64,000 nt of DNA, taken from the NCBI GenBank assembly GCA_047974375.1, contig JBKECF010000052.1, forward strand, positions 119,359 to 183,358. Reading direction: 5' to 3'. The position numbers and the translations under genes are program-made. The stretch's first letter is position 1. Each line of letters opens with the position of its first letter. The DNA comes from JBKECF01 sp047974375 (GTDB taxonomy: Bacteria > Bacillota > Clostridia > Lachnospirales > CAMZNU01). Positions 1 to 9,039 of this stretch are shown piece by piece. Under the pieces are notes generated by a model that did no database searches, was not told the DNA's origin, and saw only the letters and a list, made by a program, of their open reading frames with translations.

Positions 1-1
1 T

Positions 2-1156
2 TATATTGTTGATGTGGGACCAAAAGCAGGTGTACATGGTGGTGAAATAGTTTTTGCTGGTGAACCTAAAGAGTTGTTAAAGGCAAATACATTAACTGGC
101 GAATATTTAAGTAATCGTATAAAAATAGAAATTCCATTAAAAAGAAAAAAAATATCTAAAAAATTTATAGAAATAAAAGGTGCATCTGAAAATAATTTGA
201 AAAATATTAATGTAAAGTTACCTATAGGTTTATTTACTTGTGTAACTGGAGTTTCTGGTTCTGGTAAATCCTCGCTAGTTAACGAAATATTATATAAATA
301 TTTAGCAAGGGAATTAAATAGTGCCAAAATACCGGTAGGTAATTTTAGTTCAATAAAAGGTGAAGAACATTTAGATAAAATAGTAAATATAGACCAATCG
401 CCTATTGGTAGAACGCCACGTTCTAATCCTGCTACTTACACAGGTGTTTTTGATTTAATAAGAGATTTATTTACAATGACTGAAGAAGCTAAAATGAGAG
501 GGTATAAAAAGGGTCGTTTCAGCTTTAATGTGAAAGGTGGACGTTGTGAATCTTGTAGTGGAGATGGAATAATTAAAATTGAAATGCATTTTCTTCCAGA
601 TATATTTGTACCATGTGAAGTTTGTAAAGGAACACGTTATAATAGAGAAACTTTAGAGGTAAAATATAAAGACAAAAATATTTCTGATGTATTAAATATG
701 ACAGTTGAAGAAGCTCTAACATATTTTGAAAACTTACCACGTATACAAAGTAAAATACAAACTTTATACGATGTTGGACTTGGTTATATCAAACTAGGTC
801 AACCCTCTACAACTCTATCAGGCGGAGAAGCCCAAAGAGTTAAATTAGCTACTGAGTTAAGTAAAAAAGATACAGGCAAAACAATTTATATACTTGATGA
901 ACCTACTACAGGACTTCACACCTATGACGTACATAACTTAGTAAGAATATTACAAAAACTAGGTGAAAATGGAAATACTATTGTAGTAATTGAACATAAT
1001 TTAGATGTTATTAAAACAGCAGACTATGTTATAGATTTAGGTCCAGAAGGCGGAGATGGTGGTGGTACAATCATTGCACAAGGAACACCGGAAGACATAG
1101 CTAAATGTGATAATTCATATACTGGTAAATATTTAAAAAAATTACTTGATGTATAA
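2..1156 (+). CDS. uvrA: UvrA excinuclease subunit A, C-terminal part (5' end outside window)
   Basis: UvrA is the ATP-dependent damage-recognition subunit of the UvrABC nucleotide excision repair complex in the cytoplasm. The reading frame is open from base 2 (YIVDVGPKAG...), so the gene starts upstream; about 385 of the usual 940 or so residues are visible. Seen: second ATPase Walker A (GVSGSGKSSL), the zinc-binding module (CESC near base 545 and CEVC near base 615), the ABC signature (TLSGGEAQRV), Walker B (IYILDEPTTGL) and the closing GPEGGDGGG segment. The visible half is intact to its stop. The intergenic space before the next gene holds that gene's promoter. Identification is secure. 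Confidence 0.95.
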   Translation, partial: YIVDVGPKAGVHGGEIVFAGEPKELLKANTLTGEYLSNRIKIEIPLKRKKISKKFIEIKGASENNLKNINVKLPIGLFTCVTGVSGSGKSSLVNEILYKYLARELNSAKIPVGNFSSIKGEEHLDKIVNIDQSPIGRTPRSNPATYTGVFDLIRDLFTMTEEAKMRGYKKGRFSFNVKGGRCESCSGDGIIKIEMHFLPDIFVPCEVCKGTRYNRETLEVKYKDKNISDVLNMTVEEALTYFENLPRIQSKIQTLYDVGLGYIKLGQPSTTLSGGEAQRVKLATELSKKDTGKTIYILDEPTTGLHTYDVHNLVRILQKLGENGNTIVVIEHNLDVIKTADYVIDLGPEGGDGGGTIIAQGTPEDIAKCDNSYTGKYLKKLLDV

Positions 1157-1250
1157 ATGTTTTTCAATCATAACTAGCTCAAAGTAATGCATAAATTTCA
1201 AAAAAGTATTATATAAGAATTTCAAAATATATTTGGATAAAAATTTTGGG

Positions 1251-1279
1251 TTTACTAACATTACTCATTATGATATACT
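1251..1279 (+). promoter_or_regulatory. sigma-A-type promoter of the SCIFF operon
   Basis: A TTTACT -35 (1251-1256), a 17-bp spacer and a TATACT -10 (1274-1279) with an extended TG motif lie about 55 bp before the SCIFF precursor start. Assigned by consensus match only. Confidence 0.6.
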
Positions 1280-1333
1280 TGCAAGAAATATGTGTAAATT
1301 TTCAATAATTTATACAAACTTAAGGAGGAAATT

Positions 1334-1474
1334 ATGAAGCATATTAAGGTATTAAATACAGCTCTACTTAATCACAAAATTGAAAATGGCGGATGTGGAG
1401 AGTGTCAAACGTCTTGCCAATCTGCGTGTAAAACATCATGCACAGTAGCGAACCAATCTTGCGAAAAGAACTAA
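1334..1474 (+). CDS. scfA: SCIFF six-cysteine ranthipeptide precursor
   Basis: A 46-residue peptide with a strong ribosome site (AAGGAGG, 1322-1328). It starts MKHIKVLNTALLN and carries six cysteines at residues 21, 24, 28, 32, 36 and 43, which is the SCIFF family pattern (six Cys in forty-five residues). Known for the family: a neighbouring radical SAM enzyme forms thioether bridges from Cys to Thr or other acceptors; the physiological role of the product is unresolved. The maturase gene follows at 1588, separated by a terminator-like hairpin, and secD/secF come next, the usual Clostridia neighbourhood. It is short enough to be missed by length-filtered gene callers. Confidence 0.93.
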   Translation: MKHIKVLNTALLNHKIENGGCGECQTSCQSACKTSCTVANQSCEKN

Positions 1475-1527
1475 TTTATAAAGTTTGCTGGCAATCACAA
1501 TTGGAGACAAGTTTCCGATTTATATTT

Positions 1528-1568
1528 AAATGTCTTATAAAACCAAATAGTTTTATAAGACATTTTCT
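1528..1568 (+). terminator. 16-bp perfect hairpin between precursor and maturase (attenuator)
   Basis: Arms 1528-1543 and 1550-1565 are perfect complements around a 6-nt loop, ending in a short T-rich run. It sits after the SCIFF precursor and before its maturase, so it could end most transcripts and keep peptide well above enzyme. Confidence 0.75.
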
Positions 1569-1587
1569 ATGCATGGAAGGTTAAGAA

Positions 1588-2937
1588 ATGATACACAAGT
1601 ATAAATTAAATAATTTGAATATAGTACTAGATGTAAACAGTGGTTCAGTATTTTGCGTAGATGAACTTGTTTATAATATACTAGATGACTATGAAAAGGA
1701 AATAGATTTTTATAAAAAATATTCAGACTTTTCTTCAGCAGATGTGGAGGAAGCTTTAGAAGAGATAAAATATTTAAAAGATAATAGAGTGCTTTTTTCG
1801 GAACTAGACTACTCTAAGTTAATGCCTAAAGTTGACAATAGAGCACCTGTAATTAAAGCGTTGTGCATTCATATTGCACATGACTGTAATCTAAAATGTA
1901 AATATTGTTTTGCTGAGGAAGGTGAATATCATGGAAGCCGATCTTTTATGACATTTGAAGTCGGTAAAAAAGCTATAGACTTTTTAGTTGAAAATTCCAG
2001 TAATCGTATAAATTTAGAAATTGATTTTTTTGGTGGAGAACCACTAATGAATTTTGATGTAGTTAAAAGTCTTGTAGAGTATGGTAGGTCTATAGAAAAA
2101 GATAAAAACAAAAAATTTAGATTTACGTTAACTACAAATGGAGTTTTACTAAATGATGAAATAATTGAATATGCTAATAAACATATGCATAATGTTGTAT
2201 TAAGTTTAGATGGACGCAAAGAGATAAATGATAATATGAGGATTACATTAAATAATAAAAGCAGTTATGATGTTATTGTCCCTAAATTTCAGCATTTAGC
2301 TAATAGTAGAAATCAAAATAATTACTATGTACGAGGTACATTTACAAAAAACAACTTAGACTTTAGCAAAGATGTGCTTCACATGGCTGATTTAGGCTTT
2401 AAACAAATTTCTGTTGAACCTGTAGTAGCGCCACAAGATGCTGATTACGCAATAAGCAAAGAAGATTTAAGTAAAATATTTACAGAGTATGAAAATTTGG
2501 CTTTTGAAATGTTAAAGAGAAAAGAAGAGAATAAAGAATTCAATTTTTTTCACTTTATGATTGATTTAACGGGCGGACCTTGTGCTATAAAAAGAATGGT
2601 TGGATGTGGAGCTGGAAGTGAATATCTAGCTGTAACACCAGAAGGCAACCTATTTCCATGTCACCAATTTGTTGGCGATGATGAATTTAAAATCGGAACA
2701 GTTGAGGATGGAATTGTTAATTTTACAAAACGAAAAGATTTCGAGAATTGTAATGTTTACACAAAAAAGGAATGTGATAATTGCTGGGCAAAATTTTACT
2801 GCAGTGGTGGTTGTGCAGCAAATGCTTATGCAAATCATAAAGATATACTAGCAACCTATGAAGTAGGATGTGAAATGCAAAAGAAAAGAATTGAATGTGC
2901 TATAATGCTTAAATGTTATGAAGAAGGACTGGCATAA
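1588..2937 (+). CDS. scfB: Radical SAM SCIFF maturase (thioether-forming, SPASM domain)
   Basis: A 449-residue enzyme expected to install thioether crosslinks in the SCIFF peptide encoded just upstream. The N-terminal region (about 1-85) fits a peptide-recognition domain. The radical SAM CxxxCxxC motif is CNLKCKYC at residues 100-107. Next come GGEPL near residue 150 and a C-terminal SPASM region with many cysteines (GPCAIKRMVGCG, FPCHQF, CDNCWAKFYCSGGCAAN) for auxiliary iron-sulfur clusters. Known homologues are CteB-type maturases. A GGAAGG ribosome site sits 7 nt before the ATG. Translation of secD begins 11 nt after the stop, so these genes may be co-transcribed. Confidence 0.93.
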   Translation: MIHKYKLNNLNIVLDVNSGSVFCVDELVYNILDDYEKEIDFYKKYSDFSSADVEEALEEIKYLKDNRVLFSELDYSKLMPKVDNRAPVIKALCIHIAHDCNLKCKYCFAEEGEYHGSRSFMTFEVGKKAIDFLVENSSNRINLEIDFFGGEPLMNFDVVKSLVEYGRSIEKDKNKKFRFTLTTNGVLLNDEIIEYANKHMHNVVLSLDGRKEINDNMRITLNNKSSYDVIVPKFQHLANSRNQNNYYVRGTFTKNNLDFSKDVLHMADLGFKQISVEPVVAPQDADYAISKEDLSKIFTEYENLAFEMLKRKEENKEFNFFHFMIDLTGGPCAIKRMVGCGAGSEYLAVTPEGNLFPCHQFVGDDEFKIGTVEDGIVNFTKRKDFENCNVYTKKECDNCWAKFYCSGGCAANAYANHKDILATYEVGCEMQKKRIECAIMLKCYEEGLA

Positions 2938-2948
2938 AAGGAGGAAAT

Positions 2949-4184
2949 ATGCAAAGTAAGAGTAAGTCAATGAGAAAAATTATTTTATTTCTAATACTTG
3001 GTATATGTGTGTTAACACTGGATTTTTTAAATATAGCTCAAAATCCACTGTCTATTTATCACATAAATCAAGGCTTAGATCTAAAAGGTGGAGTAACAAT
3101 TATTTATGAAGCTGACCTAGAAAATCCAACAAGCGATGATATGAGTGCGGCTCTTTCCCTTATGAGAAGAAGACTTGATGATCAAGGTTATACAGAAGCG
3201 GATGTTTTTCTTGTTGGTGATAGACGTATACAAGTTGATATTCCGGGTGTTGAAAACTCAGAAGAGGCAATTGCCACAATTGGTGCGACTGCACAGCTTA
3301 TGTTTTTAGATGAAAGTTTTCAAGTTTTGTTAACTGGTAGCGATGTTGCAAATGCAGGAAAAAGCGTTAATGGCCAAACGGGCCAAATAGACATTTCCCT
3401 TGAGTTCACAAAAGAGGGTGGTGAAAAATTTGCCAAGGCGACAGCTGAAAATATAGGCAAAGCAATTTACATTGTTTTAGATGATACTATGCTAAGTAAT
3501 GCAACGGTTAATGAAGCAATACCAAATGGTAAAGCTGTTATATCTGGGGACTTCACTGCACAAGAGGCTGAAAATATAGCATCACTTATTCGCTCAGGCT
3601 CATTGCCTTTTGCTTTAAATACTATTAGCGTTGAAAATAAAGGTGCAAAACTAGGTGCAGAAGCCTTAACAACAAGTGTTTTTGCCGGAGCAATTGGTAT
3701 TGCCCTAGTACTACTATTCATGTTGCTAGTATATAAAACTTTTGGTTTAGTAGCAGATATAGCTTTATTGATTTACATCGGAGTAGACTTATTATTACTA
3801 AATGTATTTAATATAACACTTACTTTACCGGGCATAGCTGGTATTATACTGTCTGTTGGTATGGCTGTAGATGCGAACGTAATAATTTTCGAAAGGATTA
3901 AAGAGGAACTGGTTAGTGGTAAAACATTAAGATTTTCTATAAAATCTGGTTTTGAACGTGCTTCTTCTGCAATTATCGATGGTAATATAACTACATTAAT
4001 TGCAGCTGTTGTACTACTTTTATTAGGTACAGGTACAATTAAGGGATTTGCCACAACTCTAAGTATTGGTATTATTTTGTCAATGTTTACAGCGCTAGTT
4101 ATTACAAGAATTCTTTTAAATTCATTGATCGGTATGGGAATGACAGATAAAAAGTTTTACGGAATTAAAGAGGAGGTAAAATAA
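2949..4184 (+). CDS. secD: Protein translocase subunit SecD
   Basis: SecD with SecF forms an RND-family accessory of the Sec translocon, using proton motive force to pull exported proteins out on the extracellular side. The protein has 411 residues: TM1 (residues about 9-27), a large external domain with the family sequence GLDLKGGV, and a five-helix C-terminal membrane domain. The conserved DANVIIFERIKEE segment is near residue 315. The length is typical for Firmicutes. A strong AAGGAGG ribosome site is present. The stop overlaps the secF start by one base, showing translational coupling. Confidence 0.95.
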   Translation: MQSKSKSMRKIILFLILGICVLTLDFLNIAQNPLSIYHINQGLDLKGGVTIIYEADLENPTSDDMSAALSLMRRRLDDQGYTEADVFLVGDRRIQVDIPGVENSEEAIATIGATAQLMFLDESFQVLLTGSDVANAGKSVNGQTGQIDISLEFTKEGGEKFAKATAENIGKAIYIVLDDTMLSNATVNEAIPNGKAVISGDFTAQEAENIASLIRSGSLPFALNTISVENKGAKLGAEALTTSVFAGAIGIALVLLFMLLVYKTFGLVADIALLIYIGVDLLLLNVFNITLTLPGIAGIILSVGMAVDANVIIFERIKEELVSGKTLRFSIKSGFERASSAIIDGNITTLIAAVVLLLLGTGTIKGFATTLSIGIILSMFTALVITRILLNSLIGMGMTDKKFYGIKEEVK

Positions 4185-5386
4185 TGAAAATTATAAGACA
4201 TAGAAAGAAGTTTTTTATTGCCTCTTTAGGTATAATAATTATTGGTATTGTAGTTATGTTAGCCAATTTAGCTAGGGGTGTTGGTTTATTTAATTATGAT
4301 GTTGAATTTGCTGGAGGGGTGTCTATTACTTTGGATGTGGGTCAAGACTTTGAAGTGACCGACATCGAAAAAATAATTGCTGATACAACTGAGGATACTA
4401 GTCCTCAAATTCAGAAAATTATATCAGAGCCAAGTGATGAATATCTTAAATACTTAGAAAATCCAGAAGCTTTTATAGTTGAAGAAGAACCTACGGAAGA
4501 AATAGCAAATGAAGAAGCAGCTAATGAAACAACAGATGAATCGACTGAAGAAGTAGTTGACGAAACTCAAGATAATAGTTCAATTCCTAGTGAAGAACCT
4601 TCAGAGGAGGTAACTGAAAATACAGATGCGATAGAAACCGAGGCAACTGTAGATGAAAGTGGAGCAGTAGAAATAGATCCAACAGCAACAGAAGAAGAGG
4701 CTAAACCTAAAATCGTAAAACCTGTTTCTCCATATCGTGTATCTATTAAAATAAAGGAAATAGATAATGAAAAAAGGCAGGCTTTAGTTGCTGGCTTAAC
4801 AGAAAAATATGAATTAACTTCTAATGATATAGAAATGTCATATGTTAGTGGCACAATAAGTTCCGAAATGAGAACAAGTGCGGCTCTTGCAATGATATTA
4901 GCCAGTGTTCTAATGTTACTTTATGTTTCATTTAGATTTAGTGATTTATCTATGGGTGCTAGTGCAATCATTGCCTTAGTACATGATGCTATTATGGTAA
5001 TACTTGTATATGGCATATTTAGATTACCATTAAACTATTACTTTATTGTTGCTGTGCTTACTATTCTTGGTTATTCCATTAACTCAACAATAGTTATATT
5101 TGATAGAGTACGTGAGAATAAAGGATTAAAGAAACTTGGGCAAGATGAATTGATTGATTTAAGTGTGTCACAATCATTAAGACGTTCATTGTTTACGTCT
5201 ATAACTACTTTACTTCCTATTATTTGCTTGCTTATATTTGGTGTTACGTCCATAAGAGAGTTTGCTATACCTTTGGCAGTTGGTATTTTAGTCGGTACTT
5301 ATTCATCAGTATGTTTATCTGGTTCAATATGGTATACCATTAGTGAAGCAAAAAAGAAAAAAAGAAATACAACAAAAAAGAAATAA
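4184..5386 (+). CDS. secF: Protein translocase subunit SecF with long acidic insert
   Basis: Partner of SecD, 400 residues. TM1 is followed by the external FNYDVEFAGGVS segment, then the C-terminal six-helix core with the family motif near STIVIFDRVRENK. Unusual: about 90 residues (roughly 85-175) between the start and end of the external domain are low-complexity and very rich in Glu, Thr, Ser and Asp. SecF proteins are normally near 300 residues, so this insert explains the extra length. A Pro/Lys-rich patch (KPKIVKPVSPYR) marks the return to the family fold. The terminator at 5419-5470 closes the operon. Family assignment is secure; the role of the insert is unknown. Confidence 0.93.
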   Translation: MKIIRHRKKFFIASLGIIIIGIVVMLANLARGVGLFNYDVEFAGGVSITLDVGQDFEVTDIEKIIADTTEDTSPQIQKIISEPSDEYLKYLENPEAFIVEEEPTEEIANEEAANETTDESTEEVVDETQDNSSIPSEEPSEEVTENTDAIETEATVDESGAVEIDPTATEEEAKPKIVKPVSPYRVSIKIKEIDNEKRQALVAGLTEKYELTSNDIEMSYVSGTISSEMRTSAALAMILASVLMLLYVSFRFSDLSMGASAIIALVHDAIMVILVYGIFRLPLNYYFIVAVLTILGYSINSTIVIFDRVRENKGLKKLGQDELIDLSVSQSLRRSLFTSITTLLPIICLLIFGVTSIREFAIPLAVGILVGTYSSVCLSGSIWYTISEAKKKKRNTTKKK

Positions 5387-5418
5387 TTCTACTAAAAGTG
5401 GTTAGTATATTAAATATC

Positions 5419-5470
5419 AGCTATAATAATTTACATTGGTACACGGTAAATTATTATAGCTATTTTTTGT
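5419..5470 (+). terminator. Rho-independent terminator after secDF
   Basis: Perfect 16-bp stem (5419-5434 with 5446-5461), 11-nt loop, followed by a T-rich run. Confidence 0.88.
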
Positions 5471-5481
5471 AAAGGTGAATT

Positions 5482-6189
5482 ATGAAAAAAGAAAGTGATA
5501 TGTATATTCCTGTAAAGAAATATTTTCAAAAGCAAGGTTACGAAATTCACGGAGAAGTTTTGGATTGTGATATGACGGCTACAAAAGATGATGAACTTAT
5601 TATTATAGAATTTAAATTAAGTTTTAATGTTACTCTAATATTTCAAGGTATAGATAGACAAAAATATACAAATCTAGTTTACTTATGTATACCGAAGCCA
5701 GAAGGGAAAAGACTAGTTGGTTATAGAAAGTTACAAAAAATAAAAAAAGTCTGTACACCATTAGGATTTGGTCTAATTACTTATGATGTTAAAAATAAAG
5801 AAATAATTGTACACAATAAACCGAATTTTAAAGAGCCTACAAAAAAATTTTACTTCGATAAAATTATGAAAGAAATTAATGGTAGAACAATGGATTTAAA
5901 TACTGGTGGAACAACTGGAGTTAAAATAAACACTGCTTATAAAGAATTAAGATTTACCTTGATCTTTCTACTGGAAAGAGATGGTATGTCTACAGCGAAA
6001 GTATTACGGAATAAGTACGACTTACCTAATAACACCTATAGAGTGCTTAGGAATAATATTGGTGAATTTTTTACTAAGGAAAGTGAACGAGGTTATTTTA
6101 GCGTTAGTAAAATCGGAAAAAATGAATTAAGAAAAAGTGAAAATAAAACATTATATGAAATTATTAAGGAAAAGTATAGTTTTAAGTAA
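5482..6189 (+). CDS. DUF2161-family protein, PD-(D/E)XK nuclease-like
   Basis: 235 residues. The N-terminal half resembles DUF2161 (COG5482), predicted PD-(D/E)XK phosphodiesterases: acidic residues D28/D30 precede the IIEFKLS strand, giving an E43-x-K45 catalytic pair. The C-terminal half (about 145-235) looks like a small winged-helix domain (STAKVLRNKYDLPNNTYRVLRNN). Known: the family is conserved but uncharacterised, so the substrate is not predicted. The gene stands alone between the secDF terminator and cls, with an AAAGGTG ribosome site. Confidence 0.7.
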   Translation: MKKESDMYIPVKKYFQKQGYEIHGEVLDCDMTATKDDELIIIEFKLSFNVTLIFQGIDRQKYTNLVYLCIPKPEGKRLVGYRKLQKIKKVCTPLGFGLITYDVKNKEIIVHNKPNFKEPTKKFYFDKIMKEINGRTMDLNTGGTTGVKINTAYKELRFTLIFLLERDGMSTAKVLRNKYDLPNNTYRVLRNNIGEFFTKESERGYFSVSKIGKNELRKSENKTLYEIIKEKYSFK

Positions 6190-6264
6190 GTTTTTATTGT
6201 AAGATATAGAGAAGTCCATAGATTTCGTATGGATATGAATTTTTTTTATAAGGAGATTAAAATT

Positions 6265-7797
6265 TTGAAACAGAAAAATTCAAGCAACATCGATTTCCAG
6301 CTTATTTTTAAACTTGTAGCTGTAGCATTAACATTGATTTTCCAACTAACTATTTTAGTTAGTATTATTCTATTATTTGAAAAGTCCGCTATTGTTATTG
6401 AGCTATTTAGTTTGTTAAACATAATATTTGCTGCATACATAATTTATAAACCGCAAAAAACTTCATATAAACTTTCTTGGTTATTTGTTATTTTCGCTTT
6501 ACCTATAGCTGGACTACTGTTATTTTTATTTTTTAGTAAGCAACGTTTTGGTAAGTCCTTGCGTAAAATAATAATTGAAAGGCGTACAAAAACATCAGAA
6601 CTTTTTAAACCTTATTATGATACAGTTAATGAAATAGAGGATGCCGATGTAAGGAGTCAAGCCTATGTTATACAGACAATAGGAAGATATCCTACATATA
6701 AAAATACTGAGGTAAAGTATTTTCCTGTAGGCGAAAAATATTTTGATGCATTAAAGAAAGAACTAAAAAAATCAGAAAAATTTATTTTTCTTGAGTATTT
6801 TATTATTTCTGATGGAATAATGTTTAATGAATTAATGGAGATCCTAAAAGAAAAGGCAAATGCTGGTGTTGATGTAAGGTTTATTTACGATGCTGCTGGC
6901 TCAGCTGTATTACTACCTAAAAGTTTTAAAAGTGAATGTAAAAATAATAACATAAAGCTTCACCCATTTAACCCAATACATAAAAACCTTTATTTTTATG
7001 TAAGTTATAGAAACCACAGAAAAATAACCGTAATTGATGGAAATGTTGGTTTTACAGGTGGTATAAATATAGGTGATGAGTACATAAATAAAAATGATAG
7101 GCTTGGCCATTGGAAAGATATGGGCTTGATGTTAAAAGGTGAGGCTGTATTTAGTTTAACAGCAATGTTTCTTGATGGATGGAAGATTGTAACGGGAAAT
7201 GATGATGAGTATTTAAAGTATAAACCTACAATAAAGATTGATGCACCTTCTACTTTTGTAGCTCCTTTCGATGATGCTCCATTAGACAATGAAACGCCTG
7301 CTGAACATAACTATATGCGAATGATAGCAAATGCTAAAAAATATATCTATATAACAACACCATATTTAATAATAGATAGTGAAATAAGTTCACTTTTAAA
7401 TTTAGCGGCTAAGTCGGGAGTTGATGTAAGAATTTTAACTCCTCATATACCTGATAAAAAAGCTGTGTTTCAAGTTACGAGATCGCATTACCTTGATCTA
7501 ATACATAATGGTGTGAAAATTTATGAATATACTCCGGGATTTGTACACGGTAAAATGTTGATAACGGACGATAAAGTTGCTTTTGTGGGATCTATAAACT
7601 TTGATTATCGTTCTTTAACTTGGAATTATGAATGTGGTGCTTGGGTTTATGATAAAGTTTTTGTAAAAGATACCTATGACGATTTTATGAATACATTAGA
7701 AGCATCCATGGAAATTACTATAGAAATTTGTGAAAAGTATCCGTTACATATGAAATTACTACAATCATTTTTAAAAATAGCAGGACCACTATTATAA
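6265..7797 (+). CDS. cls: Cardiolipin synthase (phospholipase D superfamily)
   Basis: A membrane enzyme that condenses two phosphatidylglycerols into cardiolipin. Two N-terminal transmembrane helices (first about 75 residues) precede two PLD domains, each with an HKD motif: HRKITVID near base 7018 and HGKMLITDD near base 7543, each followed by a Gly-Gly or Gly-Ser-Ile-Asn segment. I place the start at the TTG at 6265, because an AAGGAG ribosome site lies 9 nt upstream (6250-6255); an in-frame ATG at 6229 has no such site. This gives 510 residues, a usual Cls length. An aminotransferase follows after 11 nt. Confidence 0.92.
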   Translation: MKQKNSSNIDFQLIFKLVAVALTLIFQLTILVSIILLFEKSAIVIELFSLLNIIFAAYIIYKPQKTSYKLSWLFVIFALPIAGLLLFLFFSKQRFGKSLRKIIIERRTKTSELFKPYYDTVNEIEDADVRSQAYVIQTIGRYPTYKNTEVKYFPVGEKYFDALKKELKKSEKFIFLEYFIISDGIMFNELMEILKEKANAGVDVRFIYDAAGSAVLLPKSFKSECKNNNIKLHPFNPIHKNLYFYVSYRNHRKITVIDGNVGFTGGINIGDEYINKNDRLGHWKDMGLMLKGEAVFSLTAMFLDGWKIVTGNDDEYLKYKPTIKIDAPSTFVAPFDDAPLDNETPAEHNYMRMIANAKKYIYITTPYLIIDSEISSLLNLAAKSGVDVRILTPHIPDKKAVFQVTRSHYLDLIHNGVKIYEYTPGFVHGKMLITDDKVAFVGSINFDYRSLTWNYECGAWVYDKVFVKDTYDDFMNTLEASMEITIEICEKYPLHMKLLQSFLKIAGPLL

Positions 7798-7808
7798 AAG
7801 GAGGATAT

Positions 7809-8996
7809 ATGCTGTCAATAAAAACACAAAACCTTGTTAAAGATGGCTCTAGTATAAGAGCCTTATTTGTTGAAGGTACAAAGCTTAAAGAGAGGTTTGG
7901 CGAAGAAAATGTCTATGACTTTAGTTTAGGTAATCCAAGTATACCTACGCCGGAGGAAGTAAATATAAAAGCAATAGAATGTTTAAAAAATAAAAATATT
8001 CACAGCTATATGAATAATTCAGGTTTTGAAAATGTACGTGAAGCTATAGCAACAGATATAAATAATAAAGAAAACACTAGGTTCTCAGCTAAAAATATTA
8101 TAATGACTGTTGGCGCTGCTGGAGGCATTAATATTTTATTTAATACTTTACTTAATCCAAATGACGAAGTAATAGTTTTTGCACCATATTTTGCCGAGTA
8201 TACAAATTATATAAATCAATTTGATTGTAAAACCGTTATAATTTCACCGAATGTAGAAGATTTTCAAATAAACTTCGATGAATTAGAAGAGAAGATAACA
8301 AGTAAAACAAAGGCAGTATTAATAAATAGCCCAAACAATCCAACTGGCGTGGTTTATTCTAAAAAAACTATAATTAAATTATGTAGTATACTAAAGAATA
8401 AGGAAAGAGAGTTTAATAATTCTATTTACCTAATATCCGACGAGCCGTATAGAGAGTTGTTATACATAAAAAGTGACCTACTTTATATACCAAGGCATTA
8501 TGATAACTCTTTCGTTGTCTATTCCTATAGTAAATCTTTATCTCTGCCTGGTGAAAGAATAGGATATCTTGTTGTTCCTAACGAATTAAATGAATTTCAA
8601 AATATTCTTGATGGATTAAACGTTTCTAATAGAGTACTAGGTTTCGTAAATGCACCATCTCTTTTTCAGCAAGTAATAGGAAGTTGTTTAGATGTAAAAG
8701 TAAATATAACTCCTTACAAAGAGAATTTAGATTTACTATATAAAAGTTTAATTAATATTGGGTATGAATGTGTAAAACCTAGCGGTGCCTTTTACTTATT
8801 TCCCAAAACACCTTTTGTAAATGATATTGAATTTTCGAATTTAGCAAAAAAACACAATTTACTTGTTGTGCCAGGCAGTGGTTTCGCGTGTCCAAACCAT
8901 TTCCGTATATCATATTGCACCACAAAAGATGTGATAGAACGTTCGATAAAGGTTTTTGAAGAAGTTTATGAAGAGGCAAAGCAATACTGTAAATAA
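7809..8996 (+). CDS. Pyridoxal-phosphate aminotransferase, class I/II
   Basis: 395 residues of the aspartate aminotransferase fold. Seen: SPNNPTGVVYS (substrate and PLP contacts), SDEPYREL (the Asp holding the pyridine nitrogen) and YSYSKSLSLPGERIGYL with the Schiff-base lysine. The C-terminal FRISY element carries the carboxylate-binding Arg. The substrate cannot be told from sequence; this subgroup is often annotated as an aspartate- or alanine-type aminotransferase. AAAGGAGG precedes the ATG, and an intrinsic terminator (9003-9026) follows directly. Confidence 0.88.
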   Translation: MLSIKTQNLVKDGSSIRALFVEGTKLKERFGEENVYDFSLGNPSIPTPEEVNIKAIECLKNKNIHSYMNNSGFENVREAIATDINNKENTRFSAKNIIMTVGAAGGINILFNTLLNPNDEVIVFAPYFAEYTNYINQFDCKTVIISPNVEDFQINFDELEEKITSKTKAVLINSPNNPTGVVYSKKTIIKLCSILKNKEREFNNSIYLISDEPYRELLYIKSDLLYIPRHYDNSFVVYSYSKSLSLPGERIGYLVVPNELNEFQNILDGLNVSNRVLGFVNAPSLFQQVIGSCLDVKVNITPYKENLDLLYKSLINIGYECVKPSGAFYLFPKTPFVNDIEFSNLAKKHNLLVVPGSGFACPNHFRISYCTTKDVIERSIKVFEEVYEEAKQYCK

Positions 8997-9002
8997 TTTA
9001 GT

Positions 9003-9026
9003 GGCGAGAAATTTCTCGCCTTTTTT
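9003..9026 (+). terminator. Rho-independent terminator
   Basis: Perfect 18-nt palindrome (9003-9020) followed by six T. It ends the cls-aminotransferase transcript just before rlmD. Confidence 0.85.
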
Positions 9027-9039
9027 AAATGGTGGACTT

